Shown piece by piece: positions 16,538 through 25,232 of a DNA stretch of 49,911 bases; the first letter of the stretch is position 1; every line of letters begins with the position of its first letter. The position numbers and the translations under genes are program-made. The stretch is from Noviherbaspirillum soli (GTDB taxonomy: Bacteria > Pseudomonadota > Gammaproteobacteria > Burkholderiales > Burkholderiaceae_D). The notes below the pieces were generated by a model, which worked only from the letters and a program-made list of their open reading frames with translations, was not told the origin of the DNA and made no database searches. Where the stretch lies: assembly GCF_015352955.1 (NCBI RefSeq), contig NZ_JACYOX010000039.1, positions 1 to 49,911 on the forward strand. The letters are read 5' to 3'.

Positions 16538-19500
16538 CTACTTGCGGGAAGACAGCCACCACAAGGTATTGGTGTCGGTCGACGGCGTTGAATTGTCCTT
16601 CAGCACATCCGCGACCACGCCCTCGGGATTCAGCGAGGAATTGGGATACACGCTGGAGCGGGTATTGTTCCTGTAGGTTTGCTGTTGCTGCTCCAGCGCA
16701 TCCATGTAGCTGGCGTAGCGCTGATAGGCTCCCGCCGGGTCATTGATGCCGTTGGCTGCGACCGGCAACTGGCGCCAGCTGTACAGCACCCGCAGCCTTC
16801 CCGCGCAGACAGCGCCGGGATTCGGCGGGATCGGCACGCCATTTCCATCCAGCTGCGGCTTGGTGACATCCCAGCCGGCCAGGAAACATGCTGCGCTCTG
16901 GTCAGGCGGCGTATTGATGATCCTGGCGAAGAGGTCGGTGTTGCTGTCCTCGAGCCTGCGCAGCGTGGCGCTGTGGGCCCGGGCCCAGGCCGGCGATATC
17001 ACGAACTCCGAAATCGGGCTGATCGGGAGCAGGTTGATGCCGATGCGGTTGGCAAGCAGCGGGCCGAAGAAGGTATTCGTTTCAACGATGTTGGCGCGCA
17101 GGATGTTCATCACCGGTTCATCGCCCGGGCGGATCTTCATCGTCGAACTGCCGTTGGCCAGCTTGACGCTGACATCGACCTCGGGATGATCAAGGTCCTT
17201 CAGGTAAGGCGTGTCCGGAGTGACCTGGTAAAAGGCCTGGGCAGTCCTGATTTCGGCTGCCGTCATGATCGCGGCCATGGCCTGGAACGGCGAATTCTTA
17301 ATCACGGCTCCCCATGTGGCCAGCGCATAGTTCGCGTTGATGGATTCGCTGGATGACTCGGTATTGCCGCCGTTGGGGTCCGGCCCGGTATCGGCGATGT
17401 TCTGCAGCCGGTACCAGTCAAAGGTACGCATGATCGGGAAGTGCATGTCGTCCAGGCTGGGATTGGCGATGTCGCGCACCAGCAGATTGACCTTGTCGAC
17501 ATGCGCCGGCAACCACGGCTTGTCCCTGTCCGTATCCAGAGCGGCGACGACCGAGGCGGCATAGACGTAATAGCCGTAATGGAACATGTGATCGACATAG
17601 GCGCGGTTGTTATAGTCCTTGTCGTAGTTCTGCAGTCCGAGCGACGTGATCGTGCCGCCATTGGTCGTGTCATACACGAAGGTGTCGTTGACGCCATCTG
17701 TCAGGGGGTTGACCTGCCGGCCGCTTGCATCGACGCCATCCAGCCAGAGCGCAAGCGACTGCTTCAGATAGGCGACCAGCGTGTCGCGGCTGGCGGTGTC
17801 GCCGACGTTTTCGGCAATGAGGGCAAGACGGCTCACATTGTGCAAGTATTTTCCGCAAATGTAGGAGTCCGCGTTGCACGCGGCGAGGAAGTTCGTGGTG
17901 AGCAGCTTGGTGTCGTTGACCAGCGATGCCTTGACTCTTGGCAGATCGGCAGACTTGATGTCGCCATTGCCCATCCAGAGCTGTTTGGCTTCAGCGCCAT
18001 TGCGCAGGATGCCGGGAATGCCCAGTTGCTGCGCCCACTCGTCGCCGGCGACGGCGCTCATCGCGCCGAAGTTGGACCGGTAGGTCAGCCCATCGATTCT
18101 GGCTGGATTGCGCAGCGAGGGAATATGCGTTGCGTCGAAGCCCATCATCAGCAGATCGGCGCCCCGGGCGGTCGCGCCATCCATGCGTTCCGTGTCCCAC
18201 CTGTACCTGATCAGGCCGGTGGCATTGCCATCGTATTCGAGAAAGATCTCGGAGCGGATGGGGAAAGTTGCCGCATACCGGTCCAGGATGGCACGGCGCG
18301 CCTTGAAGGAGGGAATGTCGGAGATGCCGGTGACTTTCGAGCCCCACTCCTCCTGAGCGACATCATCCACCAGCGCGCTGCGTATCGTTCCAGAGTAAGC
18401 CTCCCTAGCCACGTAGGAGCGCGAAGGCGTGTCCCATTCCAGGGTGATCGGGCTGGAGGAATAGACCACCATTTCCTTCAGGGACAACAGGGGAATGGAA
18501 GGATTGCCGTCATTGGTGCCAGGTTTTGCCCGTGCCCGGTCGGGAGTCTGGTAGACGAAGCGGAACTTGGTGCCGGTTAATGTCGGCGTCAGGCGCTGCC
18601 GGTTGTTTTCGACAAAGGTCTGCAGCGGCTCTTCCCCGACTGCGACCGCCTGGATGCCATTGTCGCTTTCCTGCTGGTCGTACGCATATTGCACCGGATC
18701 GAGCGGCAGGCCGAATGCGTCCTTGAGCGTGCGGGCGCGGCTTCCCTGGCCCACTTGCACCACGGGACGCAAACCTGCATAGCGCATGGTCACATAGGGA
18801 GATCCTTCCGCCGCCAGCAGCTGCATGAATTGGCTGCCGGTACTGTTGCGCCAACTGGTGGACACGGTCAACTCGTCGAAGTGATCGACCTGGCGGGACA
18901 GGCGTCCTCCGGCAGGCTGCGCATAGGTCAGCCGCATATCCTGGCTGCTGTTGGGCGCGATATGGTAGAGCAGGGTATCGGCCACGTATGGATTTCGGAG
19001 ATCGTAGACGTCCGCGTTGCCGGCGATACCGTAGGCGATATAGCGGCGTGTTGCAAAGCTGACGGACACCATGCCCATCCTGTCGTCGATGCCCAGCTTG
19101 TTGGGGAAGGCGAAGATGTTCGACTGTTCGGTCTCGCCGCCCTTGTTGCGCGGATCGCTGTCGTCACCGTTGGGCATGAAGTAGGCATCGAGGTTGAGCG
19201 GGCTCTGGTAAAGAAGGCCCTTGAACCATTTGCCGGTCGGCATCCGGTTTTCCGTGCCGGCAGGCAGGGTGATCAGCTTGCGATCGATGTTGCCAGGCTG
19301 CCAGGGATTGGCAAGAGCTCGGTTGGATCCAAGCACGATCCTGGGGTCCGTGGTCGATATCGGGCCCAGCGTGTCATTGGACGATGATTTTGCCGCAGCA
19401 AGCATGGTGGCTGATGGCGGACTAGCCGACATGGGAGACCGTAAGGGCACCAGCGGAATACTGCCGACTGCCACGCTGCCCGCCAGCGCCGGCGTCGGCC

Positions 19501-19621
19501 TGGGTAACTCGATTCTTGGGGAGGCATTGCCGTCCGCTTGACTGATCGAGCCGTCAGAACAGGCGGCAAGCAGCAAGGCAGCGCTTGTTGATGCAAGCGC
19601 AAGAAAAAAAGGCTTTTTCAT
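16538..19621 (-). CDS. Secreted GH81 endo-beta-1,3-glucanase lipoprotein
   Basis: A 1027-residue glycoside hydrolase family 81 enzyme that would cleave beta-1,3-glucan such as laminarin or fungal wall glucan. The N-terminus MKKPFFLALASTSAALLLAAC is a lipoprotein signal with Cys21 in an LLAAC lipobox, so the enzyme is probably anchored and surface-exposed. Family landmarks are the YNNRAYVDHMFHYGYY segment and the NTESSSES stretch near residue 754, where GH81 has its conserved catalytic glutamate pair. GGAGAA upstream supports the ATG at 19621. No GH partner or transporter is adjacent. In Oxalobacteraceae such enzymes fit attack on fungi. Confidence 0.88.
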   Translation of the reverse strand: MKKPFFLALASTSAALLLAACSDGSISQADGNASPRIELPRPTPALAGSVAVGSIPLVPLRSPMSASPPSATMLAAAKSSSNDTLGPISTTDPRIVLGSNRALANPWQPGNIDRKLITLPAGTENRMPTGKWFKGLLYQSPLNLDAYFMPNGDDSDPRNKGGETEQSNIFAFPNKLGIDDRMGMVSVSFATRRYIAYGIAGNADVYDLRNPYVADTLLYHIAPNSSQDMRLTYAQPAGGRLSRQVDHFDELTVSTSWRNSTGSQFMQLLAAEGSPYVTMRYAGLRPVVQVGQGSRARTLKDAFGLPLDPVQYAYDQQESDNGIQAVAVGEEPLQTFVENNRQRLTPTLTGTKFRFVYQTPDRARAKPGTNDGNPSIPLLSLKEMVVYSSSPITLEWDTPSRSYVAREAYSGTIRSALVDDVAQEEWGSKVTGISDIPSFKARRAILDRYAATFPIRSEIFLEYDGNATGLIRYRWDTERMDGATARGADLLMMGFDATHIPSLRNPARIDGLTYRSNFGAMSAVAGDEWAQQLGIPGILRNGAEAKQLWMGNGDIKSADLPRVKASLVNDTKLLTTNFLAACNADSYICGKYLHNVSRLALIAENVGDTASRDTLVAYLKQSLALWLDGVDASGRQVNPLTDGVNDTFVYDTTNGGTITSLGLQNYDKDYNNRAYVDHMFHYGYYVYAASVVAALDTDRDKPWLPAHVDKVNLLVRDIANPSLDDMHFPIMRTFDWYRLQNIADTGPDPNGGNTESSSESINANYALATWGAVIKNSPFQAMAAIMTAAEIRTAQAFYQVTPDTPYLKDLDHPEVDVSVKLANGSSTMKIRPGDEPVMNILRANIVETNTFFGPLLANRIGINLLPISPISEFVISPAWARAHSATLRRLEDSNTDLFARIINTPPDQSAACFLAGWDVTKPQLDGNGVPIPPNPGAVCAGRLRVLYSWRQLPVAANGINDPAGAYQRYASYMDALEQQQQTYRNNTRSSVYPNSSLNPEGVVADVLKDNSTPSTDTNTLWWLSSRK

Positions 19622-19743
19622 GCAGTTCTCCGTGGAAACCCGCTTACGGACATGCTTTGATAGCGGGTGGGAACTGATATGTACCGGCTTGTTCTGGAAA
19701 GATCCTGTGGCCTGAGAGCCGGAAAGACGAGGCCTGCTCCCTG

Positions 19744-19980
19744 CTATTCCCCGCTGGCCTGATATTCCGCCGCTGCCTTGGCGGCCCACAGCGCCTTGTT
19801 ATAGCTGTCGTAAGGGTCTTCGTAGCTGTCCGCGCTGCCATCGTCAGCGATGAAATGGAGATACCAGCCATCGTTGCGCCCTTCGATCATGATGTCGCCA
19901 GGGCGGCCATGGCGCTCGACGGTGTCGCCGGCTTCCAGCGTGACGATCCGCACGCCGCGGTGCTTGATCAGGCCGGGCAT
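19744..19980 (-). CDS. Hypothetical 78-residue protein
   Basis: I do not recognise this protein. It has a strand-rich start (HRGVRIVTLEAGDTVERHG), then WYLHFIADDG and a helix YNKALWAAKAAAEYQ. There is no signal peptide or membrane segment. Its ATG at 19980 follows the stop of the PQQ dehydrogenase frame by only 4 bp, so the two were probably co-translated. A longer frame to 20028 would overlap that gene and is unlikely. Confidence 0.65.
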   Translation of the reverse strand: MPGLIKHRGVRIVTLEAGDTVERHGRPGDIMIEGRNDGWYLHFIADDGSADSYEDPYDSYNKALWAAKAAAEYQASGE

Positions 19981-19984
19981 CGCG

Positions 19985-21132
19985 TCAGGACCCCGGCGCC
20001 AGGCGCAGCAACTGGCCCGGGGATGCATCGGTCAGCACATACAGAAGGCCATCGGGGCCTTCGCGCACATCTCGGATTCTTTGTCCCACGTCCTGCAGCA
20101 ATTTTTCCTCCTTCACGACGCGGCCGTCGCGGATCTCGAGCCGGTCCAGGTACCGGAATTTGAGCGAACCGACAAACAGGCTGCCCTGCCAGGCGCTGCC
20201 ATAGCGGTCGCTCCTCAGGAATGCCATGCCGGACGGCGCAATCGACGGGGTCCAGTAATGCAGCGGCTGCTCCATGCCGGCCTTTTCGGTGAGACCGGCG
20301 CCAATCGGCCCGCCGCCATAGTTTTCGCCGTACGTGATCACAGGCCAGCCGTAATTCCTGCCAGCCTCGGGGCGGTTGATCTCGTCGCCGCCTTGCGGCC
20401 CGTGCTCGTGCGTCCACAGCCGCCCCTCGGGACCGATGGTGGCGCCCTGCACATTGCGATGGCCGTAACTCCAGATCTCGGGCAGGGCACCGGCCTTGCC
20501 AACGAAAGGATTGTCGGCCGGCACGGTGCCGTCCTTGTTGATCCGCACCACCTTGCCATGATGGTTGTCCAGCGTTTGCGCATCCTGCATGCGCCGGAAG
20601 CGTTCGCCCAGCGTCAGGAACAGCTTGCCGTCCGGGCTTTCTACGATGCGGCAGCCGAAATGGTGGTTGCTGGCGAACTTCGGCTTCTGGCTGAACAGCA
20701 CCTTCAGGTTTTCCAGGCGGCGTTCATCCTCGGACAGCCGTGCCACGGCAAGCGCGGTGGAATTACCCGGGCCATTTGCCGCCGGTTCGGAAAAGCAGAA
20801 ATAGACCAGGCGGTTGCCGGTAAAGCCACTGTCGGCCAGCACATCGAGCAGGCCGCCCTGGCCGCCGGCGTCGATCCTGGGCAGACCGGCCAGCGGCGCA
20901 CCCACGTTGCCATCGGGCTGAATCAGGCGCATCGCGCCCCCTTTTCCGTCACTAGCATGCGCCCCCTGTCGAGGAAGGCCAGGCCCCATGGGTGATCGAG
21001 CTGCTTGCCGAGGACTTCGACGCGCACGGCCTGGGCATGGGACGCGCCATGCGCGAGCAGGATGGCTGCCGCCAGCGCTGGCCAGCGAAGCTGGCGAGCT
21101 TTCGGCGCGGTTTCGTAGTCGCATGCATTCAT
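19985..21132 (-). pseudogene. Frameshifted PQQ-dependent sugar dehydrogenase (Asd/YliI type)
   Basis: Two frames together make one periplasmic beta-propeller enzyme that oxidises aldose sugars with pyrroloquinoline quinone. The N-terminal frame (20923-21132) starts MNACDYETAP, has a signal peptide ending GASHAQA and runs through LDHPWGLAFLDRGRMLVTEKG before stopping. The C-terminal frame (19985 to about 20940) continues MRLIQPDGNVGAPLAGLPRIDAGGQGG to the end with all family motifs (NHHFG, SYGHRNVQG, EINRPEAGRNYGWP). The switch lies in a run of five C on the plus strand (20937-20941); one more base would restore a full-length gene of about 382 residues. It may be a real loss, programmed slippage or a sequencing error. 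Confidence 0.8.
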
Positions 21133-21157
21133 CGTTTTTCGTCTGCCTGATAAGCAA

Positions 21158-21188
21158 ATGCCGTCAGCCCCGGTCGGGGTGACGGCAT
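21158..21188 (-). terminator. Hairpin after the HTH gene
   Basis: ATGCCGTCA (21158-21166) and TGACGGCAT (21180-21188) are perfectly paired, with an inner CCCC/GGGG stem. Only a weak T-rich tail follows on the minus strand. It separates the HTH gene from the dehydrogenase. Confidence 0.5.
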
Positions 21189-21232
21189 GATAGCGCACGA
21201 CGGTTGCGGCCAACGCTGGCCGATGGCAAAAG

Positions 21233-21559
21233 CTAGCTGTTGGCCTGCTTGTCGCCTGCCGGCTGCGCCGGCGCTGGCTTGGGCTTGCCCTGGGCATCGC
21301 TGAGCCGGTATTTGGTGCGGCGGTCGCCCATCAGGTCGCGCAGTTCGCGCACGCTCATCGTGCTGACTTCATGCATCCTGATCAGCATCGAGGCGCCGAC
21401 CGGCAGACGGCGGTGGCGGATCTTGCTGATCACGGGCGGTGCCACCTCCAGCGCGCGGGAGAGTGCGGCATCGTTCTTCAGGTTCAGGCGCTCGATCAGG
21501 ATGTCGAGCAGGTGGTTGGGATTGTAGGATTCCTGGGTTACAAGGTTTTCGGACGCCAT
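21233..21559 (-). CDS. Small HTH (Xre-like) DNA-binding protein
   Basis: A 108-residue protein. Residues 15-70 look like a lambda-repressor-type helix-turn-helix: LLDILIERLNLKNDAALSRALEVAPPVISKIRHRRLPVG, in which AALSRALEV and PVISKIRHRR are the turn and recognition helix. The tail is Pro/Lys/Gln-rich and disordered. Members of this type are common in Oxalobacteraceae without known function. The AT-rich region upstream carries repeated AAGACA motifs that could be its own operators (inference). Confidence 0.7.
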   Translation of the reverse strand: MASENLVTQESYNPNHLLDILIERLNLKNDAALSRALEVAPPVISKIRHRRLPVGASMLIRMHEVSTMSVRELRDLMGDRRTKYRLSDAQGKPKPAPAQPAGDKQANS

Positions 21560-22026
21560 GGCTAAATCACTTTCAAAATGTCAGGTTGGGAATGGTGTGC
21601 TGTGCTGTCTTAAAGACATCGTTCAGCACACAAAATTTCCTTGTCGCTAATTTTATTTTTGATTAAAAACAATAACTGCGTGCAATTTTTGAAGGTCGCC
21701 AATTCCTGAGCCGGATTAATATCACCTGCATTCACTACCAGCGCTTTCTGTGTTGCCTGCCGCTTTCCGGAAATGTTTGCGACACTGTTGTCGTGTCTTC
21801 AATGGTGTTCCGGAACAATGTTAAATTACAACAAATTGCATTAAGACACAATCGCGCTCCTCCTTTCCGTTTGATCGTCCGCAACCTTCCTGTAATTCTT
21901 TGTCAGGAATCAAGGCGTACCAGTACCGGTTCGCTCATGCCGGCAAAATTGATCGCCTTCATAATAGGTTTCTGTACCAAATATTCATTCAGCGACCGTC
22001 GTCGGCGTCGCGTTATGGAGGCTGTC
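21560..22026. promoter_or_regulatory. AT-rich divergent intergenic region with AAGACA repeats
   Basis: This 467-bp region separates the divergent HTH and YedK-type genes. It contains the perfect palindrome TGTCTTAAAGACA (21606-21618), nested in TGTGCTG (21601-21607) / CAGCACA (21624-21630). Further copies of the half-site lie at 21794-21799 (TGTCTT) and 21843-21848 (AAGACA, within TTAAGACACA), plus a GACAC/GTGTC hairpin around 21781-21797. I see no LexA-like box and no gene. The repeats fit an operator array, most simply for the adjacent HTH protein. Confidence 0.4.
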
Positions 22027-22752
22027 ATGTGTGGACGCATCACCCAGCACAGAAAACCGCTGGACTATGTCAAGGTATTGGGACTGCCACTCAGGATGAG
22101 CGAGGAGGCGGCCAGCCGTCAGCCGTCATACAACACGCCGCCTGGCACCACGCCCTGGCTGATTCATGCAATGAGCGGGGACGGGCCCATGGTCGACGCG
22201 GTCCGGTGGGGTTACCGGCCCAACTGGGCGGCCGAAAAAGGCATTCCCATGGCGATCAACGCGCGCATCGAAAAGGCGGCCACTGGCAAGTATTTTCGTC
22301 ACATGTGGCTGCACGGTCGGGTGCTGGTGCCGGCCGACGGCTGGTATGAGTGGACTGGCAAGGCAGGCAACAAGCAACCCTGGTACATCCATCGCAAGAC
22401 GGATGAACCGCTGTTCCTGGCAGCGATCACGAATGTGCGCCCGGACCGCGAGAATCCGGAGGGAAGCGGCTTTGTCATCGTCACGGCCGCCGCCGACGCA
22501 GGGATGGTCGACGTGCATGACCGCCGTCCTGTCGTGCTCGGGCCGGAGGATGCGCGGCTATGGATGGACCCCGACCTGCCGGCCGAGCAGGCCGAGCAGC
22601 TGGCGCGCTCGATGGCGGTGCCAGCAGAGGAATTTGACTGGTATCCGGTGAGCCGGGACGTCAACCGGGTCGGCAACAGCGACCCGCACCTGATCGAGCC
22701 GGTGGAACTGGACGGGCAGGGGGCAACGCCCGGTCAGGATTTGCGCGACTGA
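22027..22752 (+). CDS. yedK: Abasic-site processing protein (YedK/HMCES, SRAP family)
   Basis: A 241-residue SRAP protein that covalently traps abasic sites in single-stranded DNA through its N-terminal cysteine. Cys2 follows the initiator Met directly, which fixes the start; GGAGG lies 5 nt upstream. Asn78 (NARIEKA), Glu108 (WYEW) and His164 (VHDRRP) occupy the other active-site positions. HDRRP replaces the more usual HDRMP. The protein acts at replication forks. It is convergent with the MscS gene, and the last 19 bp of the two coding regions overlap. Confidence 0.93.
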   Translation: MCGRITQHRKPLDYVKVLGLPLRMSEEAASRQPSYNTPPGTTPWLIHAMSGDGPMVDAVRWGYRPNWAAEKGIPMAINARIEKAATGKYFRHMWLHGRVLVPADGWYEWTGKAGNKQPWYIHRKTDEPLFLAAITNVRPDRENPEGSGFVIVTAAADAGMVDVHDRRPVVLGPEDARLWMDPDLPAEQAEQLARSMAVPAEEFDWYPVSRDVNRVGNSDPHLIEPVELDGQGATPGQDLRD

Positions 22753-23879
22753 TACGCCGGCGCGGCCTTCCGGGCTATCAGGTCCTCGCCGGCGGTGTCG
22801 GCGCGCAGCCGCGGCAGGCAATCGGGATAGGCGCGCTGCACGAAGTCGAGCAGTCCTTCCCGCACCTTGCAGCGCAGGTCGAAGGTGCGGCCCGCATCCG
22901 AGGCGCTGACCAGCACCCGCACCTGCATTGCGCGTTCATTCGCATCCGTGACCTGCACCACGCAGACCCGCCCGTCCCATTCCTCCAGTTCGCTGCACAG
23001 GCGCTGCGCCTCCGCGCGCAGCGGCGCCAGCGGCAGGCGGTAATCCACCCAGATGGTGACGGCGCCCAGCAGGTCGGCGCTGCTGCGCGTCCAGTTCTGG
23101 AAGGGATGTTCGATGAACCATTGCAGCGGGACGATCATGCGGCGCTGGTCCCAGATGCGCACCACCACATAGGTGCCGGTGATTTCCTCGATCTGGCCCC
23201 ATTCGTTTTCGACGATGACCACATCGTCCAGGCGGATAGGCTGGCTGATGGCCAGCTGCATTCCGGCCAGCAGATTGCCCAGCACCGGCTTGGCGGCGAA
23301 ACCCACCACCAGGCCGGCCACGCCCGCCGATGCCAGCAGGCTGGTGCCGATCTGCCGCAGCAGGGGCAGCGTCATCAGCGCCATGCCGGTGCCGATCAGG
23401 ATGATCAGCACATTGACCGACCTGGCCAGCACCCGGGTCTGGGTATGGATGCGGCGGGCGGCCAGGTTGTCGGCGCGGTCGATCGGATTGAGTTCGACGA
23501 TGGTGTCGGCGATCGACTGCACCGCCCGGGTGGACAGCCAGGTCAGCGAGGCAATCGTCAGCAGCGCCGTGATGTGCAGCAGCAGCGGCGCAATGCGCAG
23601 CGTCGATTCGCTGTCGCGGAAAATGATCTGAAGCAGCAGGAAGAATATGGCCACGCGGAGCGACTGGCGGCATTGCCTGAGCAGGCGGCGCGAAAACGGA
23701 AAGTGGCGTGCCAGGCGCTGCAGCACCGGCATGCCGAGCCGGTCGCCGATCATGACAACCAGCAGCACCACGATTACCTGCAGCAACACATCAAGCCAGG
23801 CATAGCGCTGGCTATCGGGCAGCCAGGGCAGGGCAAGCATCAGTTGCCGGTGCAGCCAATCCGGCAGGTAGTCGCTCAT
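22734..23879 (-). CDS. MscS-family mechanosensitive channel
   Basis: A 381-residue inner-membrane channel protein. Four hydrophobic segments (about 27-45, 75-92, 97-118, 150-190) precede the MscS pore helix and beta domain, seen as SLLASAGVAGLVVGFAAKPVLGNLLAGMQLA, GQIEEI and MIVPLQWFIEHPFQNWTR. The core agrees with YnaI/YbdG-like medium-size members. Such channels release solutes on hypo-osmotic shock. The ATG at 23879 has AAGGA upstream; an in-frame ATG at 23912 lacks one. Confidence 0.9.
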   Translation of the reverse strand: MSDYLPDWLHRQLMLALPWLPDSQRYAWLDVLLQVIVVLLVVMIGDRLGMPVLQRLARHFPFSRRLLRQCRQSLRVAIFFLLLQIIFRDSESTLRIAPLLLHITALLTIASLTWLSTRAVQSIADTIVELNPIDRADNLAARRIHTQTRVLARSVNVLIILIGTGMALMTLPLLRQIGTSLLASAGVAGLVVGFAAKPVLGNLLAGMQLAISQPIRLDDVVIVENEWGQIEEITGTYVVVRIWDQRRMIVPLQWFIEHPFQNWTRSSADLLGAVTIWVDYRLPLAPLRAEAQRLCSELEEWDGRVCVVQVTDANERAMQVRVLVSASDAGRTFDLRCKVREGLLDFVQRAYPDCLPRLRADTAGEDLIARKAAPAYQSRKS

Positions 23880-24145
23880 CGGTTTCCTTGTTTGCTTTTC
23901 ATCGCGGTGCATTGTTTGCTAGCAGCCCGACAAACTAGTTGAAGGTGTCAGTCGCCGTCTGTTCGTTGCCGTACAAAGTCTCCAGGAAGCTGGTTTCACG
24001 AATCTTCTGTTTTCGTATTTAACGAACAAATAATCAATTTAACTTCGCTTTTTTAAAGCAATGCCGCCCCGTATGATGCAGTGTTCAAAACCGAATCGGC
24101 TGGTGTGACCGCCTTCACACTGAATGCTAACGAGAGGAGCAGCAA

Positions 24146-25096
24146 ATGAAAAAGGTAGTCATGGGCGTCATGGTCGCCGTCATGGCGGTCAGCATCGGCT
24201 TGTCCAGCGCGGAAGCCAAGCGCATGGGCAGCGGCAGCTCGGTCGGGAAACAGTCCCAGAGCGTCAACCAGGCTGGCCCGTCGCAGTCGGCGGCGCCGGC
24301 GCAGTCCGCGGCGGCGCCCGCAGCGGCGCGTCCCGCCACGCCAGCCGCAACGCCTCCCAAGCCGGCAAGTCCGTGGAAAGGCATGCTGGGCGGCGCATTG
24401 CTGGGTCTAGGACTGGGCGCACTGCTCTCCAGCATGGGCATAGGCGGCGCGCTGGCCAGCATGATCAGCACGATCCTGATGGTCGGATTGCTAGTGATGG
24501 CGGGCCTGTTCATCTACCGCATGGTGCGCAGCAAGTCGCAGGGCGGCCAGGACAGCGCGGGCCTGCGTCCGGCCTATGCCGGTGCACAGGGCATGCAGCA
24601 ATCGGTGACGCCGGAGATCGGCTCGCATCTTGAGCAAGGGCGTCCGTCCGCACTGCAGTCGCAAGAGCCAGTGTTCGGCGGCGCAGCCGCCGCTGCCACC
24701 CAGGCCAGCGCACCGTGGGGAGTGCCAGCCGACTTCGACACGCAGGCTTTCCTGCGCCATGCGAAGACCTACTTCATCCGGCTGCAGGCCGCATGGGACA
24801 AGGCTGACACCAACGACATCCGTGAATTCACGACGCCGGAGATGTTTGCCGAACTGCGCATGCAGATCCAAGAACGCGGCGCGTCGCCCAACCACACCGA
24901 CGTCGTCACGCTCGACGCACAGTTGCTGGGCATCGAGAACAGCGGCGCCGACCACCTGGCCAGCGTCAAGTTCAGCGGCATGATCCGCGAGATGGAAAAT
25001 GCGCCGGCCGAGCCGTTCGCCGAAGTCTGGAACCTGACCAAGCCCGCATCCGGCCAGGGTGGCTGGACGCTGGCTGGCATCCAGCAGTTGTCCTGA
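24146..25096 (+). CDS. Secreted/membrane Tim44-like domain protein
   Basis: A 316-residue protein. Residues 1-24 are a Sec signal peptide (cut after SSAEA). An Ala/Pro/Gln-rich linker runs to about 72 and a Gly-rich hydrophobic segment (MLGGALLGLGLGALLSSMGIGG, then TILMVGLLVMAGLFIYRMV) to about 132. The C-terminal 120 residues form the Tim44-like domain (FLRHAKTYFIRLQAAWDKADTNDIREFTTPEMFAEL). In bacteria this domain is linked to membrane association; the role is unknown. GAGAGGAG precedes the ATG. A double-hairpin terminator follows. Confidence 0.88.
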   Translation: MKKVVMGVMVAVMAVSIGLSSAEAKRMGSGSSVGKQSQSVNQAGPSQSAAPAQSAAAPAAARPATPAATPPKPASPWKGMLGGALLGLGLGALLSSMGIGGALASMISTILMVGLLVMAGLFIYRMVRSKSQGGQDSAGLRPAYAGAQGMQQSVTPEIGSHLEQGRPSALQSQEPVFGGAAAAATQASAPWGVPADFDTQAFLRHAKTYFIRLQAAWDKADTNDIREFTTPEMFAELRMQIQERGASPNHTDVVTLDAQLLGIENSGADHLASVKFSGMIREMENAPAEPFAEVWNLTKPASGQGGWTLAGIQQLS

Positions 25097-25105
25097 CCTC
25101 CAGCA

Positions 25106-25172
25106 GCCGGCGCCCGAGGCGCCGGCCTGTCGGCCTTGGAAACCGTCCACGCAAAACGTGGGCGGTTTTTTT
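25106..25172 (+). terminator. Tandem hairpin terminator of Tim44-like gene
   Basis: GCCGGCGCC / GGCGCCGGC (25106-25126) is followed by AACCGTCCACG / CGTGGGCGGTT (25141-25167) and a run of seven T. This is a strong rho-independent terminator. Confidence 0.85.
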
Positions 25173-25232
25173 ATGAGCGGAAGCAGGATTGGTATAAGGT
25201 AGGCGCACAACTTTCAAGACCATATCCTCTCC

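Noticed and set aside
21560-22026. Search for a LexA box upstream of the YedK-type gene
   Set aside because: No CTGT-N8-ACAG match found; SOS control is not supported by sequence.
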